Shown here piece after piece: positions 1 to 8,200 of a stretch of 26,046 bases of DNA. The stretch's first letter is position 1; every line of letters starts with the position of its first letter. The DNA lies in NCBI RefSeq assembly GCF_943912825.1, contig NZ_CALTUX010000029.1, forward strand, positions 1 through 26,046, read 5' to 3'. The DNA is from an uncultured Anaerococcus sp. Its GTDB lineage: Bacteria; Bacillota; Clostridia; Tissierellales; Peptoniphilaceae. The translations under genes and the position numbers were made by a program. The notes under the pieces are model-generated. The model did not search any database and was not told the origin of the DNA. It saw only the letters and a list, made by a program, of their open reading frames with translations.

Positions 1-122
1 CTTATACTTTGAACAGATCAAACTATGTTGAGTGTCCAAATTGCCACGAAATGAAGCTACCACACAGAGTTTGCCCATCCTGTGGAGAGTACAAAGGCGT
101 AGCAGTAGTTGAAGAAAATTAA
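1..122 (+). CDS. rpmF: 50S ribosomal protein L32 (3' end only)
   Basis: Only the last 39 residues are present; the gene starts before the window and is read from base 3. The visible part carries two zinc-knuckle pairs, CPNC and CPSC, separated by residues including KLPHRV, and ends GEYKGVAVVEEN. This is the C-terminal half of the zinc-binding (C+) form of L32, a small protein of the large ribosomal subunit. The rpmF-plsX order is a classic conserved neighbourhood in bacteria. Here a strong terminator follows rpmF directly, so the two genes are probably not strictly co-transcribed. Confidence 0.93.
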   Translation, partial: YTLNRSNYVECPNCHEMKLPHRVCPSCGEYKGVAVVEEN

Positions 123-128
123 TTTTTA

Positions 129-160
129 AAAGAGATAGTGTTTTTAGCACTATCTTTTTT
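129..160 (+). terminator. Intrinsic terminator after rpmF
   Basis: An 8-bp perfect stem (AGATAGTG at 133-140 with CACTATCT at 148-155) encloses a 7-nt loop and is followed by a run of T (156-160). The stem can be extended with A-T pairs at its base. It lies 10 nt after the rpmF stop codon. Confidence 0.88.
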
Positions 161-171
161 ATTACCTAAAG

Positions 172-200
172 ATAGCCTAAGTTTGTAAGAAAAGTATAAT
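172..200 (+). promoter_or_regulatory. Probable plsX operon promoter
   Basis: A perfect TATAAT -10 box sits at 195-200, about 33 nt before the plsX start and after the rpmF terminator. The -35 region (about 172-177, ATAGCC) does not resemble TTGACA, so the promoter may be weak or activator-assisted. The ribosome-binding site AAAGAGG at 221-227 lies downstream. I looked for a FapR-like operator here and saw no convincing one. Confidence 0.5.
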
Positions 201-232
201 GTACATAAATTATTGTATATAAAGAGGATGAA

Positions 233-1210
233 ATGAAAATTGTAATAGATACCTACGGAGCAGATGAAGGCGCTAAGGTCTTGGTAGAAGGTGCCATACT
301 TGCTCTAGAGGATAAGGACTTTATTCCTGTATTTGTAGGAAATGAAAGAAAGTTAAAAGAAATAATAAATGGAAGGATAAAAGATTACGAGATAATTCAC
401 ACTGATGAATTTATCTCAAATGATGAAGAGCCAGTAAGGGCGATCAGAAGGAAAAAAGATTCCTCAATAGTCTTAGCCTATAATAAATTAGAGGAAGAAG
501 GCTATGATGGGCTCTTATCAGCTGGTTCCACTGGAGCCCTTCTTGCAGGTGGTATATTTATATCTAAAAGAATAGAGGGTGTAGATAGGCCATCTCTTGC
601 AGCAAGCCTACCAAGCACAGGCGAAGTATGCATGCTAATGGATACAGGGGCTAACATGGACTGCAAGCCAGCTTATCTTGAAGAATTTGCTATTATGGGT
701 AAGATATTTTTACAAAATGTCCTAGGAGTTGAAAATCCTAAGATAGGTCTATTAAATGTTGGCGTAGAAAGCCACAAGGGCAACAAACTTACCAAAGAAA
801 CCTACAAGCTCTTAGAAGAAAGAGACCTTAACTTTGTGGGCAATGTAGAGGCAAGAGACCTATTTACAGGCAAGGTCAATGTCCTTCTTGCTGATGGTTT
901 TGCAGGAAATGTAGCTATAAAGACAGCAGAGGGAGTCCTAGACCTACTTAAGAGTGAGCTTAAGGGAGTATTTTATAAGTCTTTTAAGAATAAAATGGCT
1001 GCCCTTGCTATTAAAAATGACCTTAAAGAATCCTTAGGCAAATTCAGTGCTCAAAAAGTTGGAGGAGCTCCTTTGTTAGGGGTAAAATCCTATGTATACA
1101 AGGCCCATGGCAATGCAAATGAAATAGCTATATCAAATGCAATAAAAGGCCTAATTCAATATATAGACATGGATGTAATTAATAAAATTCAAGGAGAATT
1201 AAATGATTAG
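233..1210 (+). CDS. plsX: Phosphate acyltransferase PlsX
   Basis: PlsX makes acyl-phosphate from acyl-ACP and inorganic phosphate, the first step of the PlsX/PlsY phospholipid pathway; it is a peripheral membrane enzyme. At 325 aa the length is normal. Family blocks seen: SAGSTGALLAGG (about 96-107), LMDTGANMDCKP (135-146), GLLNVGVESHKG (172-183), DGFAGNVAIKTAEG (221-234) and KVGGAPLLGVKSYVYKAHG (275-293). The N-terminal block, usually DAMGGD, reads DTYGAD here, an odd divergence in an otherwise typical protein. The start is fixed by AAAGAGG five bases upstream; an ATG at 228 runs straight into a stop. It overlaps acpP by 8 nt, which fits coupled synthesis with its acyl carrier partner. Confidence 0.95.
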   Translation: MKIVIDTYGADEGAKVLVEGAILALEDKDFIPVFVGNERKLKEIINGRIKDYEIIHTDEFISNDEEPVRAIRRKKDSSIVLAYNKLEEEGYDGLLSAGSTGALLAGGIFISKRIEGVDRPSLAASLPSTGEVCMLMDTGANMDCKPAYLEEFAIMGKIFLQNVLGVENPKIGLLNVGVESHKGNKLTKETYKLLEERDLNFVGNVEARDLFTGKVNVLLADGFAGNVAIKTAEGVLDLLKSELKGVFYKSFKNKMAALAIKNDLKESLGKFSAQKVGGAPLLGVKSYVYKAHGNANEIAISNAIKGLIQYIDMDVINKIQGELND

Positions 1211-1427
1211 AGAACAATTAACAAAACTAGCAGAAGAAAACTTAGATATTGACGTAGCTAATATCGATTTTGAAAGCAAGATTTCTGACTTAGATATAGA
1301 TTCAATCGACCTTGTAGACTTCATAATGCTTGTTGAAGAAGAGTTTGAGATTGAGTTTTCTGATGAAGAGCTAGATGAAATCGAAAGCTTAGCAGACATA
1401 GTAAGTCTTATAGAAAGTAAAAATTAA
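1203..1427 (+). CDS. acpP: Acyl carrier protein
   Basis: A 74-aa, strongly acidic helical protein that carries growing acyl chains on a phosphopantetheine arm. The attachment serine is Ser34 in DSIDLVDF; most ACPs have DSLD, so Leu to Ile next to the serine is a mild variant. The following acidic helix (VEEEFEIEFSDEELDEI) is the usual partner-binding face. A Shine-Dalgarno AAGGAG (about 1191-1196) lies inside the end of plsX, and the ATG overlaps the plsX stop by 8 nt. The stop overlaps the rnc start as TAATG. Downstream of plsX this is most likely the main fatty-acid ACP; a specialised carrier is possible but less likely. Confidence 0.93.
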   Translation: MIREQLTKLAEENLDIDVANIDFESKISDLDIDSIDLVDFIMLVEEEFEIEFSDEELDEIESLADIVSLIESKN

Positions 1428-2140
1428 TGTCTTTGTCAAAAGATAGACTAGAAAAAATAGAAGAATTTGAGAAAAATATAGGCTACACTTTCAATGACAA
1501 GGCGTTGATAGATGTAGCCTTAACTCATTCTTCCTTCACAAATGAAGCAAGAGGAAACATAAAGTCAAACGAAAGGCTAGAGTTTTTGGGAGATACCATC
1601 CTAGATATGGTAGTAAGTGAATACTTATTTAAAAACTACACACAAAAGCCTGAAGGTTGGCTAACAAGAACAAGGTCAAGGATAGTCTGTACAGATTCCT
1701 TTGCCAAGGCAAGCGAAAAATTTGCCCTAACTAAATATTTAAGATTTGGCATGGGAGAGAAAAAACAAGGGGGCAAGCTCAAAAAGCATGTCAAGGCTGA
1801 CACCTTTGAGGCAACTTGTGCTGCAATTTACCTAGATTCATCCTATGATAACTTGTGCAAATTTTTATACAAAAATTATAAGGATGAAGTTTTAGAGATA
1901 ATAAATGATGATTCCTTATTTTTAGACTACAAGACCCGTCTACAAGAGTATTACAATGCCAAAAATAAGAAAAATCTGACCTATGAACTAATAAAAGAAG
2001 AAGGCCCTGAGCATGATAAGACCTTTACCATGGTAGTCAAATTAAATGGCAAGGCCCTAGCAGAAGGAATAGGCAAGAACAAGAAAACAGCCGAGCAGAT
2101 GGCAGCCAAAAAAGCATATGAGCGTATCAAAAATGTCTAA
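1427..2140 (+). CDS. rnc: Ribonuclease III
   Basis: Double-strand-specific endoribonuclease for rRNA precursor processing and mRNA turnover. The catalytic domain (about 1-160) holds the signature NERLEFLGD at 48-56, with metal ligands Glu52 and Asp56, and the second acidic pair Asp125/Glu128 in ADTFEAT. A double-stranded RNA-binding domain follows (about 165-235), ending in KTAEQMAAKKAYERI. All key residues and the 237-aa length are normal. The start shares one base with the acpP stop (TAATG) and has only a weak Shine-Dalgarno sequence, so translation is probably coupled. acpP-rnc-smc is a common Firmicutes order. Confidence 0.95.
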   Translation: MSLSKDRLEKIEEFEKNIGYTFNDKALIDVALTHSSFTNEARGNIKSNERLEFLGDTILDMVVSEYLFKNYTQKPEGWLTRTRSRIVCTDSFAKASEKFALTKYLRFGMGEKKQGGKLKKHVKADTFEATCAAIYLDSSYDNLCKFLYKNYKDEVLEIINDDSLFLDYKTRLQEYYNAKNKKNLTYELIKEEGPEHDKTFTMVVKLNGKALAEGIGKNKKTAEQMAAKKAYERIKNV

Positions 2141-3203
2141 TCAAATAATACCAATCTTTATCCCATTTTTGGGTTGCCCGCACGATTGCGCCTTCTGCAA
2201 CCAGGTAAAGATAACAAATTATAGGGATAAGGCAGACGAGACAAGCATTGTAAGCCAAATTGAAGACTACCTAAAATATTTCAAAGATAAGAAGACAAGC
2301 AAGGAAATAGCCTTCTATGGAGGATCCTTTACAGGCCTACCCCTTGAGACGATGACTTCATACTTAGAGATAGCAAGGGCCTACAAAAAGAAGGGAATTA
2401 TTGATAGAATCAGACTCTCAACCAGACCTGATTATATAAATAATTCAATTCTTGAAATCTTAAAATCCTACCAGGTAGACACCATAGAGCTTGGAATCCA
2501 ATCCTTTGACCAAGAAGTCCTAGATTCAAATGAAAGGGGCCATAAGGTAAGCGATAGCGAGAAAGCAAGTAAGCTTATAAAAGATTATGGATTTAAGCTA
2601 GGCCATCAAATAATGCCAGGCTTATATAAGGATTCTAGGGAGAAAATAATTGCAACAGCCCTAAAGTCAGCAAAGATTGGCCCAGACCTAGCAAGAATTT
2701 ATCCAACCTTGGTAATTAAAGACACCAAGCTTGAAAAGCTCTACCAGGCAGGTCTTTACAAGCCCCTTAGTCTAGAAGAGGCCATAAAAATATCTGCAGA
2801 AGTCCTAATGATATATGAATATAAAAATATTAATGTCATAAGGATTGGCCTTCAGCCTACAGAAAACATAAACGAGGGAGCAGACGTAGTAGCAGGCCCC
2901 TTCCACCCAGCCCTAAGACAAGAGGTAGAATCTTACATCTATAGGCTTTATTTGGAAAAATTAATTGAAGACCTGGATTTAAGAGATGACCTAGAAATTT
3001 TTACAAATGATAGGGATATTTCTATAATTGCGGGTAACAAAAAATCAAACAAGAATTATTTTTATCAAAAATATAAGATTAAGCTTAAGTTTAAATCAAG
3101 CGATTCATCTTATATTATTTCTTGTGAAAAAAAATACGACCTAGATATAGATAAATTTATAGATACTTATGTAGAAGAAAAATACGGTGGTGATTTAAAT
3201 TAG
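2133..3203 (+). CDS. Radical SAM protein, Elp3-like family (no GNAT domain)
   Basis: The cluster motif CPHDCAFC (CX3CX2C; Cys15, 19 and 22 counted from the start used here) binds the 4Fe-4S cluster used to cleave S-adenosylmethionine. It is followed by AFYGGSFTGLP (about 60-70), RLSTRPDYI, and ELGIQSFDQEVLDSNERGH, which are hallmarks of the Elp3/HemN-like radical SAM branch. The acetyltransferase domain of true Elp3 is absent; the last 100 residues are a poorly conserved tail. The substrate is unknown to me; tRNA or other RNA modification is only a guess. I chose ATG 2133 because it gives the same 8-nt overlap with rnc seen at other junctions; ATG 2118 would add MSVSK and a 23-nt overlap. The gene overlaps the inferred smc start by 5 nt. 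Confidence 0.85.
   Translation: MSNQIIPIFIPFLGCPHDCAFCNQVKITNYRDKADETSIVSQIEDYLKYFKDKKTSKEIAFYGGSFTGLPLETMTSYLEIARAYKKKGIIDRIRLSTRPDYINNSILEILKSYQVDTIELGIQSFDQEVLDSNERGHKVSDSEKASKLIKDYGFKLGHQIMPGLYKDSREKIIATALKSAKIGPDLARIYPTLVIKDTKLEKLYQAGLYKPLSLEEAIKISAEVLMIYEYKNINVIRIGLQPTENINEGADVVAGPFHPALRQEVESYIYRLYLEKLIEDLDLRDDLEIFTNDRDISIIAGNKKSNKNYFYQKYKIKLKFKSSDSSYIISCEKKYDLDIDKFIDTYVEEKYGGDLN
3186..3201 (+). promoter_or_regulatory. Shine-Dalgarno and ATT start codon of smc
   Basis: GGTGGTGAT at 3186-3194 matches the anti-Shine-Dalgarno complement GGAGGTGAT with one mismatch. The last G of the GGTGG core (3190) lies 8 nt before ATT at 3199, an ideal distance. The smc frame has a TAA at 3196-3198 directly before this ATT, so the protein cannot start further upstream. 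Confidence 0.6.
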
Positions 3204-6200
3204 ACTAGAAAGTATAGAACTAAAGGGTTTTAAATCCTTTGCAAATAAGACAAAAATTGAATTTGATAGTCAAATTACTGCTGTAGTTGGACCTAATGGA
3301 TCAGGTAAGTCTAATATTTCTGATGCTGTAAGATGGGTCTTGGGAGAGCAATCCATAAAGAGCCTACGTGGTTCAAATATGAAAGATGTAATCTTCCAAG
3401 GTGCAAATAATGCGATGAATATAGCAGAAGTCTGTCTTAATTTCTCAAACGAAGATCAAAGGCTAGACCTTGCTTATGATAAGGTAAGTATCACTAGGAG
3501 AATCTACCGTTCAGGTGAAAATGAGTACAAGATAAATGGCAAAAGATGCAGGCTTAAGGATATTAGAGAGCTATTTTTCGATACCGGAGTTGGGAAGGAA
3601 GGCTATTCAATAATTGGCCAGGGTAGGATTGATGAAATTATTATGTCAACTCCTGCCGATAGGAGGGCGATTTTTGAGGAAGCTGCCGGAATTTCTAAAC
3701 ACAAGTACAGGAGAGAAGAAGCTGACAAAAAATTAAAATCTGTAAGCGAAGACCTTGACATAATCGAAAAAGAACTAGAATACAAGAAAAAAGATTACGA
3801 CCTTCTTAAGGCTTACAAGGACAATTATCTAGCCCATCAGAAATTAAGCGAAGAAATTAATAAAAAATCATATTTTTACCTAAAAAATAAGTCTTTTGAC
3901 CTTGTTAAGAAAAGAGATGATATTAACTTAAAAATTAAGGGGATTGAAGAGCATCTTACATCTCTTGAATCAAGTCATTCTGAAATTTTGGAAAAACTTG
4001 GCCCCTTTAAGAAAAAATATGAGACTCTAAAGGCAGATCTTGATAGGTCAAAAGCAGAAGCGGAGACTTATGAGAAAAATATCGAGCGCTCCAAGGCAAG
4101 TCTTGACCTAAATATCCAAAAAAAGGATTACGACCTTAGAGACAAAGATAGGATAGAAGAGGCCCTTGAAAGCCTAAAGGAATCTTTAACGAGTGAAGGT
4201 GAATCCTACGACCTAAAAAATAAAGAGCTAGGAGAAATTGCTGAAAAGATATCATCCTTAGAAAGTGATTTAGCAAAGGCTAAAGATATAAAAATATCTT
4301 TAGAAAAAGAGATTTCAGACTTAAATAATATCTTAGCTGGTCAAAGGTCAAGTGTAGAAGAAATAAAAGAACAAATTCTAGATTATGAAGTTTTTGAGAA
4401 GTCTAGGGCGATAATTGACCAAAAAAGACAAAAAGATTTGGCGGAGAAAAAACAAAGATTAGCTACCCTTGATAAGGAAATTTCAGACCTAAGTCAAAAG
4501 TTACAAGCAAGCAAAGACGATCATGATGCCTTGCTTTTAGAAAAAAATAACCAAGAAATAATCCTAAGAGATCTAGCAGATGGTATTAAAAATGCGGATG
4601 AAAAGTATAGGGAAACTTTAAATGAATTACACAACTTAAAGCTTGAAATTAAATCTTTGATGGCTGATATGAGGATAGAAAAAGATAGTCTTGATAAAAA
4701 TCAAGGATACTTTTATCAAATACAAGACTTCCTAAAAAAGACCAAAGAAAGCGCGATGGCAGGTTTTTATGTAGATACACTTGCAAATTTAATTTCGGTA
4801 AAAATTGGATATGAGGAAATCATCGACAATCTCATGGGCCCAGGCCTTCAAAATATTGTCACAAGGACAAAAGAAGATACAAGAGAGCTTATTAATTTTA
4901 TAAATAGGGAAAAATTGGGTAGGATTACCTTCCTGCCTATAGATTCAATTAAATCCTATAGAAAGGAAAGACCAAACTTTCCAGAAGTTATAGCCATGGC
5001 CTACGAATTAGTGGCCTATGATGAGAAATTATCAGGTGTTATAAATCATTTCCTAGGATCAACCGTAGTTGTAAAAGATATAGATGATGCAATTAATCTT
5101 TCAAGAAAGATTAAGGGTTATAGGATAATAAGTCTTAACCTCGATATTATAAATAACTGGGGCTCTATGGTTGCTGGCTCTGACAAAAATAAGAGATCTA
5201 ATGTCAACCTATTAAACCGAAAGAAAAAGCTAAGGGATTTAAGCCTTAATATAGAAAAGGCTGATGAAAAGAGAAAGGCCCTTGAAGAAGTCTTAGGCCA
5301 ATTAGACTTGGAAATAAATAATAAGAGGGAAAATCTTCTAAAAGAAAAAGAAGCCTACGACCTAAGAGAAGGAAGCATCAAAGAGATAAGTGATGAGATC
5401 TCAAGGTTTAAGCTAAGAATAGAATCCCTAACAAGTCATAAGATAAGTTTAGAAAATGCCGACCTTGACTATGAAGAATCAATAAATAATATTGACATTG
5501 ATGCTTTAAGGAAGGATTTTGAAAAGCTTAGTCAAAACTTATTTGAAAATGAAGATATCCTAGAAGGTAAAAATAAAGAATTTGACCAGCTAAGAGAAGA
5601 GATATCTAGCCTTACAAATAAGCTTGAGATAAGTAGGCGTGATAAAGTCTTAGCTGACAATGCTAGAGCAAATCTTGAAGAAAAGCTTAGAGATATAAAA
5701 GAAAATATCAAAATCCAAGAAAAGCTAGCGAGAAATTTATATAAAGATCTAGAGGAATCCACATCAAAAAATGATAAGCTTATAGCTTCGATTGACTTAT
5801 ATACAAAAGAATTTGAAAATTTAAAAGAAAAAATTAAGGTCTTAGGTCAAGATATAGAAGCATGTGAGTCAGAAAATTCAAAACTTATTGACCAGAATAC
5901 AAAAATTGAAGAAGACCTCAACAGGGAAAACCTTGAAAAGGTAAAGCTTTCCTATAAATTAGAAAATTTGAATGTGTCTTACAGTCAATTAGAAGATGAA
6001 ATATCACCATTCATAAGCATTTCCATAAAAGACTTGTGGGAGAAATACAAGCCCTGCGAAAGTCTTGAAGTTAAGAAAAATGACCTAATCGACTTACAAA
6101 AAAGGATAAATGAGATTGGGTATTTTACTCCTACAGCCCTTGAAGACTTTGATGATGTAGCCAAAGAGCTTGATTTTGTCGAAGTTCAGATAAAAGATTT

Positions 6201-6711
6201 GAAAAATTCTAAAGACGATATAGAAAAGATGATCCTAGCCCTAGAAAAGGAAATGAAGGAAGAATTTTCTAAAAACTTTGCTATAATTAATGAAAATTTC
6301 ACAAAAATCTTCAAAACCCTCTTTATGGGAGGAGATGCAAGGCTAATCTTAGACAGCGAGGACTTTCTTACTGCTGGAGTAGAAATAGAGGCAAAACCAC
6401 CATCAAAGTCCTTAAAATCAATCTCACTTCTATCTGGTGGGGAGAAGGCTCTTACTGCAGTGGCCCTACTTTTTGCGATTTTTGAACAAAACCCAGCCCC
6501 ATTTTCAATCTTAGATGAAATAGATGCGGCCCTAGATGAATCAAATATCAAAAGATATATAGAATACCTAAAGAGCCTATCAGATAAGACTCAATTTATA
6601 ATGATAACCCACAGGCAAACAACCATGCAACTTGCAGAAAAAATTCATGGTGTAACAATCGATGACCAGGGTATAAGCAAGCTTTACTCTATAGCCTTTA
6701 AGGATAATTGA
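3199..6711 (+). CDS. smc: Chromosome segregation ATPase SMC, probable ATT start
   Basis: SMC dimers with ScpA/ScpB condense and organise the chromosome around the origin. From ATT 3199 the protein has 1170 residues, the normal length. Domains: N-terminal ATPase half with IELKGFKSF and Walker A GPNGSGKSN (31-39); a Q-loop region GYSIIGQGRIDEI (about 135-147); a long coiled coil; a hinge near 520-665; the returning coiled coil; the signature LSGGEK (1078-1083) and Walker B with DE at 1106-1107. The first conventional start codon in frame is TTG 3340, inside WVLGEQ and beyond Walker A, so starting there would give a dead ATPase. The reading frame is intact throughout. ftsY, often next to smc, is not present; def follows after 72 nt. 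Confidence 0.93.
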   Translation: MRLESIELKGFKSFANKTKIEFDSQITAVVGPNGSGKSNISDAVRWVLGEQSIKSLRGSNMKDVIFQGANNAMNIAEVCLNFSNEDQRLDLAYDKVSITRRIYRSGENEYKINGKRCRLKDIRELFFDTGVGKEGYSIIGQGRIDEIIMSTPADRRAIFEEAAGISKHKYRREEADKKLKSVSEDLDIIEKELEYKKKDYDLLKAYKDNYLAHQKLSEEINKKSYFYLKNKSFDLVKKRDDINLKIKGIEEHLTSLESSHSEILEKLGPFKKKYETLKADLDRSKAEAETYEKNIERSKASLDLNIQKKDYDLRDKDRIEEALESLKESLTSEGESYDLKNKELGEIAEKISSLESDLAKAKDIKISLEKEISDLNNILAGQRSSVEEIKEQILDYEVFEKSRAIIDQKRQKDLAEKKQRLATLDKEISDLSQKLQASKDDHDALLLEKNNQEIILRDLADGIKNADEKYRETLNELHNLKLEIKSLMADMRIEKDSLDKNQGYFYQIQDFLKKTKESAMAGFYVDTLANLISVKIGYEEIIDNLMGPGLQNIVTRTKEDTRELINFINREKLGRITFLPIDSIKSYRKERPNFPEVIAMAYELVAYDEKLSGVINHFLGSTVVVKDIDDAINLSRKIKGYRIISLNLDIINNWGSMVAGSDKNKRSNVNLLNRKKKLRDLSLNIEKADEKRKALEEVLGQLDLEINNKRENLLKEKEAYDLREGSIKEISDEISRFKLRIESLTSHKISLENADLDYEESINNIDIDALRKDFEKLSQNLFENEDILEGKNKEFDQLREEISSLTNKLEISRRDKVLADNARANLEEKLRDIKENIKIQEKLARNLYKDLEESTSKNDKLIASIDLYTKEFENLKEKIKVLGQDIEACESENSKLIDQNTKIEEDLNRENLEKVKLSYKLENLNVSYSQLEDEISPFISISIKDLWEKYKPCESLEVKKNDLIDLQKRINEIGYFTPTALEDFDDVAKELDFVEVQIKDLKNSKDDIEKMILALEKEMKEEFSKNFAIINENFTKIFKTLFMGGDARLILDSEDFLTAGVEIEAKPPSKSLKSISLLSGGEKALTAVALLFAIFEQNPAPFSILDEIDAALDESNIKRYIEYLKSLSDKTQFIMITHRQTTMQLAEKIHGVTIDDQGISKLYSIAFKDN

Positions 6712-6783
6712 AAATAAGCCTAAAACCAGTAAAATATAAAGGATAAAAAGAGATAATATTGCAACTCTAAATAAGGAGGAAAT
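6712..6783 (+). promoter_or_regulatory. smc-def gap with strong ribosome-binding site
   Basis: This AT-rich 72-nt gap holds a perfect TAAGGAGGA at 6772-6780 for def. Possible -10 boxes (TATAAA at 6735, GATAAT at 6752) are present, but no good -35 is seen at the right distance, so a separate def promoter is possible but unproven. No hairpin terminator for smc was seen. Confidence 0.4.
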
Positions 6784-7269
6784 ATGGCAATTAGAAATAT
6801 AAGAATAGATGGAGATCCAATTTTAAGAAAGGTCTCAAGAGAAGTAGACCAAGTTACTGATAGGATCAGAATTTTATTAGATGACATGGCAGAGACAATG
6901 TATGATGCAAATGGAGTAGGCCTTGCCGCTCCACAAGTAGGAATACTTAAGAGAGTAATAGTAGTAGATCCTCAAGATGGACAGACAGGTCTTGTTAAGC
7001 TTGTAAATCCTGAAATAATAGAAAAAGATGGTGAACAAGTCGGTGTAGAAGGTTGCCTTTCTGTACCAAATTTCAATGCTACAGTAAAAAGAGCTGAGCA
7101 TGTAAAGGTAAAATACCTAGATGAAGATGGCAATGAAAAGATTTGGGATACCCACGGTTTCCCAGCAGTAATCCTATCTCACGAAATCGACCACCTAGAT
7201 GGAATATTATTTAAGGATAAGTACATCGAAGAAATAAAATTTGAGGACCAAGAAGAAATAAATGATTAA
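6784..7269 (+). CDS. def: Peptide deformylase
   Basis: Metalloenzyme that removes the formyl group from the N-terminal Met of new proteins. All three motifs are present: GVGLAAPQ (44-51), EGCLS (89-93, metal ligand Cys91) and HEIDH (133-137, ligands His133 and His137, catalytic Glu134). After motif 2 the usual PGxxGxVxR reads PNFNATVKR, so two glycines are replaced by asparagine, a mild variant. At 161 aa it is of typical deformylase size. It has the strongest Shine-Dalgarno sequence in this operon and overlaps fmt by 8 nt. Pairing with fmt is the classic arrangement, since Fmt adds the group Def removes. Confidence 0.96.
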   Translation: MAIRNIRIDGDPILRKVSREVDQVTDRIRILLDDMAETMYDANGVGLAAPQVGILKRVIVVDPQDGQTGLVKLVNPEIIEKDGEQVGVEGCLSVPNFNATVKRAEHVKVKYLDEDGNEKIWDTHGFPAVILSHEIDHLDGILFKDKYIEEIKFEDQEEIND

Positions 7270-8200
7270 TATATGTTTTATGGGCAATCCAAAGTTTGCA
7301 GTGCAGACTTTGGATGTTCTTTATAATGATGAAAATATAAACCTAAGCCTAGTCGTATCAAGCAAGGATAAGAAGAGATCGAGAAATAAATTTTCTCCAA
7401 CAGAAATAAAGAAATACGCAGAAAATAAGGGGATAAGGGTAGAAACACCGGATTCTGTAAATACTGAAGAATTTGTTGACCTACTTAAAGACCTTAAAAT
7501 CGACTTTATAGTAGTAGTTGCCTTTGGCCAACTTTTAAAAGATGTTTTACTAGATAATTTTAAGGATAGGATAATAAACCTCCACCCTTCAAAATTACCG
7601 CTTTATAGGGGAGCAAGCCCTATACAATTTTCCCTCCTAAATGGAGAAGAAGAAACATCAGCCACAGCCATGCTAATAGAGAAAGGCATGGATTCTGGTG
7701 ACATCCTAATCCAAAAAGATTATAAAATCGACCCAAGTGAAGATTACTTTGACCTAGAAGATAAGTTAGGTGCCCTAGGTGCTGAGGCAATTAGAGAGGC
7801 TATTTTAAACTTTGATGAGGTCTATGCAAAAAGAATTAAACAAGATGATTCTAAGGCAACCTTCTGCACAAAAATATCCAAGGAAATGGGTAGGATTGAC
7901 TTTACAAGGACAAGTAAGGAAATCCTAAACCAAATCAGGGCCTTAGTTGGATTTCCTGTGGCGTATTTTCCATATAAGGGAGAAAATATCAAAATTCATA
8001 AGGCAAGCCTAGCTTCTGATAAAAAGGGCAAGGCTGGGGAAATCTTAGCTGCAAATAAAAAAGATTTAATTTTGATAGGAACAGGAGATTCTGCCATAAG
8101 AATCGAAAAAATCCAAGTTCCAGGCAAAAAAGCCATGGATACAAAGAGCTTCTTATTAGGAAATGACCTAGAGATAGGATATATCATAGACAATGACTGA
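7262..8200 (+). CDS. fmt: Methionyl-tRNA formyltransferase
   Basis: Transfers a formyl group from 10-formyl-tetrahydrofolate to Met-tRNAfMet for translation initiation. The N-terminal Rossmann domain carries the catalytic triad Asn106, His108 (INLHPSKLPLYRGASPIQ) and Asp144 (EKGMDSGDIL), matching the known Asn/His/Asp set. A C-terminal OB-like tRNA-binding domain follows from about residue 210. At 312 aa the length is normal. The ATG overlaps the def stop by 8 nt and has only a weak Shine-Dalgarno sequence, which suggests coupling to def. Its own end overlaps rsmB by 8 nt. Confidence 0.96.
   Translation: MINICFMGNPKFAVQTLDVLYNDENINLSLVVSSKDKKRSRNKFSPTEIKKYAENKGIRVETPDSVNTEEFVDLLKDLKIDFIVVVAFGQLLKDVLLDNFKDRIINLHPSKLPLYRGASPIQFSLLNGEEETSATAMLIEKGMDSGDILIQKDYKIDPSEDYFDLEDKLGALGAEAIREAILNFDEVYAKRIKQDDSKATFCTKISKEMGRIDFTRTSKEILNQIRALVGFPVAYFPYKGENIKIHKASLASDKKGKAGEILAANKKDLILIGTGDSAIRIEKIQVPGKKAMDTKSFLLGNDLEIGYIIDND

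Noticed and set aside
161..232. Possible FapR operator upstream of plsX
   Set aside because: Two CCTAA copies are present, but no inverted TTAGTACC-type repeat; the match is not better than chance in AT-rich DNA.
1199..1399. Minus-strand Ser-rich open frame opposite acpP
   Set aside because: Low-complexity mirror of an acidic Asp/Glu/Ile-rich gene; no ribosome-binding site, no recognisable domain, and fully covered by acpP.
3190..3210. Programmed +1 frameshift making a radical SAM-SMC fusion
   Set aside because: A shift at AAT TAG would join the frames, but the strong Shine-Dalgarno 8 nt before ATT and the normal length of both proteins favour separate products. Kept only as an alternative.
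6186..6551. Long minus-strand open frame within the smc 3' end, with similar ones opposite pyk, pfkA, rsgA and whiA
   Set aside because: All lie antisense to well-supported genes, have Ser/Leu/Ile-biased composition typical of reverse reading, and lack start signals.
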